From: Stomoxys calcitrans
Taxonomy: Eukaryota; Arthropoda; Insecta; Diptera; Muscidae
Length of the DNA stretch: 64,000 bases
Assembly: GCF_963082655.1 (NCBI RefSeq)
Contig: NC_081554.1
Location: 51,772,750 to 51,836,749, forward strand
Reading direction: 5' to 3'
Both the position numbers and the translations under genes were made by a program. The notes under the pieces were generated by a model that saw only the letters and a program-made list of their open reading frames with translations, had not been told where the DNA came from and did not search any database. This document shows positions 33,776 through 44,000 of this stretch, piece after piece. How positions within the stretch are numbered: position 1 is the first letter of the stretch; each line of letters begins with the position of its first letter.

Positions 33776-35048
33776 TTTTATACCCACCACCGAAGGATAG
33801 GGGTATATTCATTTTGTCATTCCATTTGCAACACATCGAAATATCCATTTCCGACCCTATAAAGTAGGGTTGCCCAAAAAGTAATTGCGGATTTTTTAAA
33901 AGAGAAAGTAAATGCATTTTTAATAAAACTTAGAATGAACTTTAATCAAATATACTTTTTTACACTTTTTTTCTAAAGCAAGCTAAAAGTTACAGCTGAT
34001 AACTGACAGAAGAAAGAATGCAATTACAGAGTCACAAGCTGTGAAAAAAAACCGCATTTACTTTTTGGGCAACCCAATATATATATTCTTGATCGTCATG
34101 ACAGTCTGTCGGTTGAAATCACGCTATTTTCTTTAAAAATAGAGATATTGAACTGAAACTTTGAACAGATTCCTTTTTTTTGTCCTTAGGTAGGTTAAAT
34201 TCGAAGACGGGTTATATCGGACTATGTCTTGAAATAGCCCCCATAAAGACCGATCCCCCGATATAAGGTTTTAGGCCCACAAAAGCCACATTTATTATTA
34301 TGCGATTTTGTCGAAATTTGGGACAGTGAGTTGCGTTAGGTTCCTCGACATCTTACTGTAATTTGGCTCAGATCGGTCTAAATTTGGATAAAGCTGCTAT
34401 ATACACCGATTTCTCAATTTATGGTTTTGGGCCCATAAAAGGCGGACTAATTGTCCGATTTCACCGAAATTTGTCACAGTGAGTTGTGTTAGGCCCTTCG
34501 ACATTCTTCTTAAATTTGGCCTAAATCGATTTAGATTTGGATATAGCTGCCATATAGACCGATCTCTCGATTTAAGATTTTTTGTCCGATGTCGCGGAAA
34601 TTTGGGAAATTTGGTGAGTTGAGTTGGGCCCGTCGACATCCTTCTTCAATTTGGCTCAGATCAGTCCAGATTTGAATATAGCTGCCATATAGACCGATCT
34701 TTCGATTCAAGGTCTTGGAACCATAAAAGACGGATTTATTGTCCGATTTCATTGAAATTTGACACAGTGACTAACATTAGGCTATTCGACATCCGTGTCC
34801 TATATGGTCTATATTTGGATATAGCTACCAAAAAGACCAATATTTTGTTCCATAAAATTGAACAATAACTTGGATTAACTTATTGGACCACACAATGTCC
34901 ATGCCGAATTTTGTCTAAATCAGACCATATTTGGATATAACTGCTATGGTTATTCACCGGTTTATGACGAAGGGTGATTCACATATATACCCGAGGTGGT
35001 AGGTATCCAAATTTCGGCCCAGCCGAACTTTATGCCTGTTCACTTGTT
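33776..35048 (+). mobile_element. Helentron/DINE-1-like element, B family, complete
   Basis: Left end TTTTATACCCACCACCGAAG, GGGGTATATTCATTTTGTCA, CCGACCCTATAAAGTA. A MITE splits it, then it resumes TATATATTCTTGATCGTCAT. Internal units have GATATAGCTGCCATATAGAC and GGACAGTGAGTTG. The right end is ATACCCGAGGTGGTAGGTAT, hairpin TTCGGCCCAGCCGAA and TTATGCCTGTTCACTTGTT. Both ends and the order match the family. Confidence 0.85.
33877..34077 (+). mobile_element. Mariner-type MITE, internally deleted copy
   Basis: GGGTTGCCCAAAAAGTAATT at the left and ACTTTTTGGGCAACCCAA at the right, flanked by TA at 33875-33876 and 34078-34079. It is about 201 bp, shorter than the 237-bp form because bases near the right arm are missing. 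The host sequence on both sides joins into the normal Helentron TATAAAGTATATAT block, giving a clean empty-site inference. Confidence 0.85.
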
Positions 35049-36800
35049 ACACCCTAAACCATACAAAAGTCGATCTAACCACGTCCGTCCGTCCGTCTGC
35101 CTGTCGAAATCACGCCAACTTTCGAAGGAGTAAAGCTAGCCGCTTAAAATTGTTGCACAAATAATCTTTTTTAGTGTAGGTCAGTTGGGATTGTAAATGG
35201 GCCATATGGGTCCATGGTTTGTTGCCATATAAACCGATCTTGGATCTTGACTTCTTGAGCCACTAGAGGGCACAATTCTTATCCGATTTGGCTAAATTTT
35301 GCATGAAGTGTTTTGTTATGACTTCAAACAATTGTGCTTAATGTGAGTTAAATCTGCCCATAACCTGATGTAGCTGCCATATAAACCGATCTTTGATCTT
35401 GACGTCTTGAGCCACTAGAGGGCGCAATTATCATACGAGTTTTCTGAAACTTTGCAAGACGTATTTTGTTGTGAATTCCAACAACTGTGCTAAGTATGGT
35501 TCATATCGGTTTATAATCTGATATAGCTCCCATATAAACCGATCTTGGATCTTGACTTCATAGGACTCTAGAAAGTCCAATTGTTATTCCATTTGGCTGA
35601 AAATTTGCACGAGGTGTTTTGTTATGAGTATGGTCCTGATATAGCTGCCATATAAGCCCATCTTGACTTTTTGAGCCCCTAGAGGGCGCAATTTTCATCC
35701 GATTTGGCTGAAATGTTGCACGAAGTGTTTCGTTATGACTTCCAACAACTGTGTTAAGTATGGTTCAAATCGGTTTATAACCTGATATAGGTGTATATGT
35801 AGGTTGACTTCTTAGGCCTCTGGAGGGCGCAATTCTTATCCGACTTGGCTGAAATTTTTCACGAAGTGTTTTGTTATGACTTCCAACAACTGTGTTAAAT
35901 ATGTTTCAAATCGGTTAACAACCTGATATAGTTGCCATATAAACCGATCTTGGATCTTGCCTTCTTAGGCCTCTAGAGGGCGCAATTCTTATCCGATTTG
36001 GCTGAAGTGTTTTGTTATGATTTTCAACAACTGTGCTAAGTATGGTTCAAATCAGTACATAACCTTATATAGTTGCCATATAAACCGATCTTGGATCTTG
36101 ACTTCTTGAGCATCTAGAGGGCGCAATTCACATTCGATTTGGCTGAAATTCAGGATGACGTGTTCTGTTATAACTTCTAATAACTGCGCTAAGTATGGTT
36201 CAAATCGGTCCATAACCTGATATAGCTACCATATAAACCGATCTTGTATCTTGTTTTGTTGAGCCGATAGAGGGCGCAATTCTTATCCGATTGGGCTGAA
36301 ATTTTTACAGCTGCTCTCCCATGACCTTCAACATACGCGTCCAATGTGGTCTATAGCCTCATACAGCTTCCATATAAACCGATTTCCCTATTTTACTTCT
36401 TGAACCTCTAAAGGTCGGCCACCGTAACGCAGAGGTTAGCATGTCCGCTAAACGCCTGGGTTCAAATCCTGACGAGACCATCGGAAAAAATTTTCTGCGG
36501 TGATTTTCCCTCCTAATGCTGGCAATATTTGTGAGGTACTATGCCATGTAAAACTTCTCTCCAAAGAGGTGTCGCACTGCGGCACGCCGTTCGGACTCGG
36601 CTCTAAAAAGGAGGCCCCACTGAGTTTTAACTTGAATCGGACTGCACTCATCGATATGTGAGAAGTTTGCCCCTGTTCCTCAGTGGAATGTTCATGGGCG
36701 AAATTTGCAATTTGAACCTCTAAAGGGCACAATTTTGATTCGAATTGGCTGAAATTTTACCCAATGACTTCTACTATGGTGTGCAATATTCATTTCAATT
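35049..36800 (+). mobile_element. Helentron/DINE-1-like element, A family, with SINE insertion
   Basis: It starts directly at the 3' end of the preceding B-family copy and lacks the TATACCCTCCACC start. The 5' block GTCGATCTAACCACGTCCGT is present. About eight 160-bp units repeat TTGAGCCACTAGAGGGC, GATTTGGCTGAAAT and CATATAAACCGATCTTGGAT. It lacks the hairpin end and fades at about 36800. A SINE sits at 36416-36711. Confidence 0.75.
36416..36711 (+). mobile_element. tRNA-derived SINE with 15-bp target-site duplication
   Basis: The head has the A box (TAACGCAGAGG) and B box (GGTTCAAATCC). The complete body ends at GGGCGAAATTTGCAA. The host bases TTGAACCTCTAAAGG occur at 36401-36415 and again at 36712-36726. 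They form a perfect 15-bp direct duplication, the hallmark of LINE-driven (target-primed) insertion. The host is an A-family Helentron unit. Confidence 0.92.
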
Positions 36801-36814
36801 GGAGGGGAAAATCA

Positions 36815-36913
36815 CCCCTGAAAAAAAATTTTTTCTGATGGTCTGGCCGGGATTTGAACGCAGGCGTTCAGCGAAGTAGGCGGACATGCTAACCTCTGTG
36901 CTACGGTGGCTTC
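36815..36913 (-). mobile_element. SINE head fragment
   Basis: On the minus strand it holds the SINE 5' part only: GCCACCGTAGCACAGAGGTT, TAGCATGTCCGCCTACTTCG and a B box GCGTTCAAATCCCGG-like, then an A-rich stretch. Its body is lost. Confidence 0.75.
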
Positions 36914-36999
36914 CTTATGAATATACTTTGTGTGACTTATGAATGTACCCTACTGTAATAGGTTTGAAGACAAGCAACCCCTACAAAGCACCAGAACTC

Positions 37000-37450
37000 C
37001 ACTCCAAGATTTTTCAGAGTCTTTTACGGCTCGCTTTTAGATTTTCTTCCGCTCAGCCTTACAGACTTCCCAGTCGTGTGGTGCCCTTGGGACTTTCGAC
37101 CTTTTGAAGAGTATTCTGCAACGATCCTTAGACCATCCAGTTCTATGGTCTTCCACAGCGGTCGCTGTTTTCCCCTTGGTTTGGCGCTGGGTCATGCAGA
37201 CCTTAACGAGTGATTTAGGGCTTTTCTTAGCCACTTGACGATTACATCAATGTGCTCCGCAGATTTCACTTCCTTTTTAGAGTCGACAAGGGATAGCCGT
37301 GCAAAATATGTGCCGAAACTGATCTCGATCCGCCTTTCTATAGCCGAGTGACCACTTCTGCAGTATTCTCTCAAGGGCTGAAGCTAATGTAGTACATGAT
37401 CAGAGAAGCTCTGGTCATTCAACTCTGACTTCAATAACAAATCCTTCCAC
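37000..37450 (-). pseudogene. LINE endonuclease-RT linker fragment (R1/LOA-like)
   Basis: Minus-strand translation gives VDSKKEVKSAEHIDVIVKWL, then a KGKTATAVEDHR stretch where LINEs have a P-W-W-N-like motif, followed by a K/R-rich run. This layout is typical between the endonuclease and RT of RNase H-bearing LINEs. No catalytic motif is present, so the clade is open. Confidence 0.5.
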
Positions 37451-38089
37451 TGATATTCTCCGATGCAAAAGGTAACATTTTGAAAGAGTATTTGAACCTG
37501 CTTGGATTTAGCTTTAAACACCTTTAAAACTTGCACAACGCCATTTGAAGAAGCAAGAATTTCGGCTATCTAAGCCGACTATTCACTTAGGGTCCTTTCT
37601 TTTTGGGCTACCTTATGATGTAAACTTTCAAAACACCGACCAAATGTCGTCTATCAGTGATGGCAAAGTAAAACTTCTCTGCACAGCTGTTGCTCATAGA
37701 ATTTCCCGTCTATTTTTTTTCCCAAAGTTATTAACCTCTGTGTTGCTGACAAATAATATAAATAACCTTCTTGCAATGCTAAGGTCAAAGCTATAATGTG
37801 GCCATTTAAAATTGAATTCAAGCAAAGAAAAAAATGTTAAAAAAATCAAGTTCATATATAAAAAATTTTGTCAAAACAAAATCCATGCTTGAAACCCATT
37901 AGCCCCTAAAGAGGCTATGAACTTTATTGGGAACATTTTATGGCATTACTCTAAACTGATTGCTGATTGATTTCAATGATAGGGCGGCAATTAAATGTAA
38001 TCGAGTAGAACTCTTGCATGAAATTTTCCCTTGATGCCGTGGCTTTTGGCAGTAAATGGCAAACATCCAATGTTTTACCTTCGCTTTAA
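37451..38089. other. Upstream region of lipase 1; no clear promoter
   Basis: Unique DNA. A TATATAAAA motif at about 37856-37864 is about 225 bases upstream of the start codon, but no initiator of the TCAGTY type follows at the right distance. Frames here have no family features. Confidence 0.35.
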
Positions 38090-41000
38090 ATGTCGAAGCA
38101 ACACAAGCCACAATATTTGCTCATATTTTGTGTGCTGGCAATTCAAGAAATTTTGGGTACATGCCAGACAGCCAGTGAGTGTTCACCACGCTTTGCCCAC
38201 ACTGTGCAGGACAACCCGTTTTTTTGGAATATCTTTGGGAAATCGAAGAAAAAAGGTAGCGGTGGTTCAAGCAAAGACATAGATGAGGGATCTCGAGAAA
38301 TTGATGAGAACTCACCGAAATATGAAAAACTCAAATGGACAACGGTGAGACAATGCATAATTTCAGTGACTTTTGTTTCTGTGACTTGTCGTTCCCCCGT
38401 CCCACAGAGTGATTGGATTGAGAAAAACAATTTCTCTTTGGAAGTGCACTACGTAGCCACCGAAGATGGTTACAATTTGACATTGCATCGCATGCCACGA
38501 CCAGGCTCCAATCCCGTTTTATTGGTTCATGGTTTGTTAACCTCCTCCTTGGCCTGGGTGGTGATGGGACCAACGAAAAGTTTGGGTAAGTAGACTGAGG
38601 ATTCCCTTTTTGGTGGTTCTTCCTCAGCAGCAACGCTAATTAAACACAAGCGATTCCCTGCATTTGTTTTCATGCTGTTGGGGACGCGGGAAGTTGTTCG
38701 CTTCGTTAGTTATGTCTTGCTATGTGATGAGGACGGTATTTGACATCCTTTTAGCCTTTCAGCTGTTTAACAACGAACACGATGTTTGGCTGGCCAATTT
38801 GAGAGGGTCTCCTTATGGACGCAATCATACACGTTTCTCCATCAAGGATGGCGACTTTTGGAGTTTTAGCTATCATGAGTGGGGCCGTTACGATCTCCCA
38901 GCCATTGTGGACCACATACGCAATGAAACTTCATTTCATCAAGTGTGGCTAATTGTTCACTCCCAGGTGAGTGGTGAGAGGACAAATAATTCCCTACCCA
39001 AACAGAAAAAACAAATGAGAAGTACACACAGAAAAATGTTCACAGGTAAAATGTTTGCAACCCATGGACATATCCATATCCATATTTCCATTATTCAAGA
39101 AATAACATATGATGAAATGATGAGTGTCCATTTTAGTTCTAGGTTTTCAAAAAACATTAGAAGAATGATTCATGTAGTTTTAGTCCCATTACACTGTGGA
39201 AAAAAATTAAATCTTTTTGCAAAAATTACAAGAAAGGGGACCTAAAAACGAGGTAAATTTCCTCACCCTTGGACATTTTAATTCATATGCTACTAAATTT
39301 TCCATAAATACCTCTCTCATATCAATGTGTGCAGTGTGATTAAAGTCTAAGCTCAATGATGGGGCCCTCCTGCGTCGCGTCCGAACACCGCATAGTGGGA
39401 TAGAACCACGGATGTAAGCACGGATAGAGATATCTCTTTAAAAGCGGTTAGAGCTGAGGTGTTGGTGAAATCACACACAAAACTTCAAGGCCATAGGTTT
39501 TCCGGGAGCCTTTTGTTAAGCCCTCGGTATTTCGAAAATTTGTTGTGGCTGCCAGATCTGCATTTGTGGTCCGATTTCCAAAATTATTTTTTTTGCTTTT
39601 TGCTTCTCAAAAATTCCAAAAAACATGTAAAAAGGTGTAACGTTCAGCCGAACCGAACTTTGGATACCCAACACCTCGGGTAAATATGTAAACCACCTTT
39701 CGTCATAATCTGGTGAAAAATGCATAATAAATGCCTCCATAGCAGCTTTATCGAAATATGGTCCGATTTGGATCAAATTCGGCACAAACTTTAAGTGGTC
39801 TAATAAGTAAATGTCAGTGTTAAATTGTGTAGAACAAAATATTGGACTTTTTGGTAGCTATATCCAAATATAGACCGATCTGAATCATATACGATTCGGA
39901 TGTCGAAAAGCCTAACATAAGTCACTGTGTCAAATTTCTGCTAAATCAGATTATAAATGGGGCAAAGACTTTAAATCGAGAGATCGGGCTATATGCCAGC
40001 TATATCCAAATCTGAACCGATCTGGGCCAAATTGAAGAGGGATGCCGAATGACTTAACACAACTCACAGTCCCAAATTTCAGCGAGATCGGACAATAACT
40101 GCTCCTTTTATGGGCCCAAAACCTTAAATCGAAAGATCGTTCTATATGGCAGCTATATCCAAATCTGAACCGATCTGAGCCAAATTAAAGAAGGATGCCC
40201 AATGACCTAACACAACTCACTTTCCCTAATTTCGGCGAAATTGGACAATAAATGCGCCTTTTCTAATCCCAAGACCTTAAATCAAGAGATCGCTCTACAT
40301 GACAGCTATATCCAAATCTGAACCGATTTGAGCCATATTACAGAAAGATGTCGAGGGACCTCATTGTCCTTAATTTCGGCAGAATCGGACAATAAATGCA
40401 TCATTTATGGGCCCAAGACCTTAAATCAAGATATCGGTCTATATGGCAGCTATATCCAAATCCAATCTAATCTGAGCCAAATTAAAGAAGGATGTTGCAT
40501 GACCTAACACAACTCACTTTCCCAAATTTCGGCGAAATCGGACAATAAATGCTCCTTTTCTGATTCCAAGACCTTAAATCAAGAGATCGGTCTATATGGC
40601 AGCTATATACAAATCTGAGCCAAATTACAGAAAGATGTCGAGGGACCTATCATAACTCACTGTTTCAAATTTCGGCAGAATCGGACAATAAATGCACCAT
40701 TTATGGGCTCAAGATCTTAAATCGAGAGATCGGTCTATATGGCAACTATATCAAAATCTGAACCGATCAGAGCCAAATTAAAGAAGGGTGCCAAATGACC
40801 TAACACAACGCACTTTCCCAAATTTCGGCAAAATCGGACAATAAATGCGCCTTTTCTGATCCCAAGACCTTAAATCGAGAGATCGGTTTATATGGCAGCT
40901 ATATCCAAATCTGGACTGATCTCGGCCAAATTGAAGAAGAATGTCGACTGGCCTAACACAACTCTCTGTACCAAATTTCAGCAAAATCGGATAATGAATG

Positions 41001-44000
41001 TGGCTTTTATGGGCCTAAAACCCTAAATCGGCGGACCGGTCTATATGGTAGCTATATCCAAATCTGAACCGATCTGAACCAAATTGAAGAAGGATGTCGA
41101 AGGGCCTAACACAACTCACTGTCCCAAATTTCAGCAAAATCGGACAATAAATGCGCCTTTTATCGGCCTAAAACCTTAAATGGAGAGATCGGTCTATATG
41201 GCAGCTATATCCAAATTTCAGCAAAATACGACTTTTATGGGCCCAAAACCTTAAATCGAGGTATCGGTCCATATGGCAGCTATATCCAAATCTGGACCGA
41301 AGAAGTTTGAAGAAGGTTATCGAGTGGTCTAACTCACAGTCCCAAATTTTAGCAAAATCGGATAATATATGTAGTTTTTTTGGGCCTTCGTTGGATCGGC
41401 CTATACGAGGGCCATATGAAGATACAGTCCGATAAAGCCCATCATCGAACTTAACCTGCCTATGGACAAAGAAAGAATCTGTGCAAGATTTCAACTCGCT
41501 ATCTCTATTTTTAAAGACTGCAGCGTGATTATATGTACGACGATCAAGAAGGGTCGGAAATGGATATTTCGATGTGTTGCATGAAAGAATGACAAAATAA
41601 ATATGCCCCCATCCTTCGGTGGTGGGTATAACAAGTAAGAGCGTGCTAAGTTCGGTCGGGCCGAAGCTTATATACCCTCCACAATGAATCGCTTTTGTCG
41701 AGTTCTATGCGCGGAATCTCCTTTTAGGCAAACAAAGAATATTGAATAAGAACTGTTATGCTATTGGAGCTATATCAAGTTATAGTCCGATTCGAGCTAT
41801 AAATGAATGCTGAACATTGTAGAAGTCATTATGTAATATTTCAGTTCATTCGGATAAGAATTGCGCCCTCTAGAGGCTCAAGAAGTCAAGATCTCAGATC
41901 GGTTTATATGGCAGCTATATCAGGTTCTATACCGATTTAAACCTTACTTAGCACAGTTATTGGAAGTCATAACAAAACACCTCATGCAAAATTTCAGCCA
42001 AATCGGATGATAATTGTGTGCTCTATTGGCTCAAGAATTCAAGATCCAAGTTCGATTTATATGACAGCTATACCAGATTATGAACCGATTTAAATCATAC
42101 TCAGCACAGTTGTTGGAAGTGATACCAAAACACTACGTGCAAAATTTCAGTCAAATCGAACGAGAATTGCGCCCTCTAGAGTCCCAAGAAGTCAAGACCC
42201 AAGATCGGTTTATATGCCAGCTATATCAAAACATGGAGCGATTTGAAACATATTTGACGCAGTTGTTGGAAGTAACACCACAACACCACGTGCAAAATTT
42301 CAGTCAAATCGGATGAGAATTGCGCCCTCTAGAGTCTCAAGAAGTAAAGACCCAAGGTCGGTTTATATGGCAGTTATATCAAAACATGGACCGATTTGAA
42401 CCATTTACAATACCAACCGACCTACTCTAACACAAAGTATTTGTGCAAAATTTACAGCGCCTAGCTTTACTCCTTCGAAAGTTAGCGTGCTTTCGACAGA
42501 CGGACGGATATGACTAGATCGACTTAAAATGATATGACGATCAAGAATATATATACTTTATGGGGTCTCAGACGCTTATTTCGAGGTGTTACAAACAGAA
42601 TGACGATACAGTCATTGGAAGTCATAACAAAACAACGTAGTGTGCAAAATTATTCCAAATCAGACAAAAATTGCGGCTTGCATTGGCTCAAGAAGTCAAA
42701 TCGAGAGATTGGTTTATATGAGATCTATATCCAAATCTGAACCGATATAAAATCGCTTCAGATTCAGATATAGCGTCCATATATTAATAACGTCCAATTT
42801 ACACTTATATCCTATTCTATAGTCGGGACAGCCCGAATTTTGCCTTTCCATAGTAGATTTTAAATACAGTCTAGCCTTATGGATTTGTAAATTTTTTTCA
42901 ATTTTTTTCTGCGTGTACGCTTTGAGCAAACATTTGCCTACCAGCACAAACACTCCTACGTTTTCGGTGTTTTCGTTAGTAAATGTGCCTTTCTTTTCAC
43001 TTCTAGGCTTTTAATGCCCTACTGGTTATGTGCTCCTTGCTGCCTCAATACAATGAAAGAGTGCAGTTTGTTCAGGCCTTGGCACCAATAGCCTCGTTGA
43101 GAAATCAGGTGAAATTCACAAATGATGATGTAAGGAAGGTTTTCAAATTTGTTAAGGTAAGTAAGAGGGACTAAAAACAAAATTTCTAAATAAAGTTTAT
43201 CTCATTTCGTTTACTTTCAGAAAAAAACTAGCGCCAATGACTATGAGCTGTTACCAAAAAATTTTATGCGCGATAAATGTTTGAAGTCATCACAGAGAAC
43301 CGAATGTGAAAAATGGTTTACACTTTTGGCAGGAAATGGTCAATATGAGAGGGTCAGGCTCAAGTGTTGTTGTTTTTGTACCCATCACCATAGGAGGGGG
43401 GACTATACTACCCATTCTGTTTGTAGCACCAGAAAATATTGATCTACGGCCATGGGTTGTATATTTGTAGATCGTCTTGATATTTCGAGCCCATCTACCC
43501 ATGTCCACCCGTCCGTCCGTGTGTAAAAACCGCGATAGCGGTCGAACTTACTACTACTACTCTACTCTACTCTACTCTACTCTACTCTACTCTACTCTAC
43601 TCTACTCTACTCTACCCTACGCTACTCTAATAACCTGATACAGCTCTCTTGTAAACCTATCTCCCGATTTCCTAGCTACCTGATACAGCTCTCGTATAAA
43701 CCGATCTCCCGATTTGACATCTTATGCCCCTAGAAGCCGCAATTGTTGTCCGATACTCTACTCTGCTCTACTCTACTCTACTCTACTCCACTCTACTCTA
43801 ATGTACTCTACTCTACTCTACTCTACTCTACTCTACTCTACTCTACTCTACTCTACTCTACTCTACTCTACTCTACTCTACTCTACTCTACTCTACTCTA
43901 CTCCACTCTACTCTAATGTACTCTAATGTACTCTACTCTACTCTACTCTACTCTACTCTACTCTACTCTACCCTACGCTACTCTAATAACCTGATACAGC

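Noticed and set aside
43714..43926. Open frame with YSTLL repeats
   Set aside because: It is a direct translation of the CTCTA pentanucleotide array in a lipase intron, not a protein gene.
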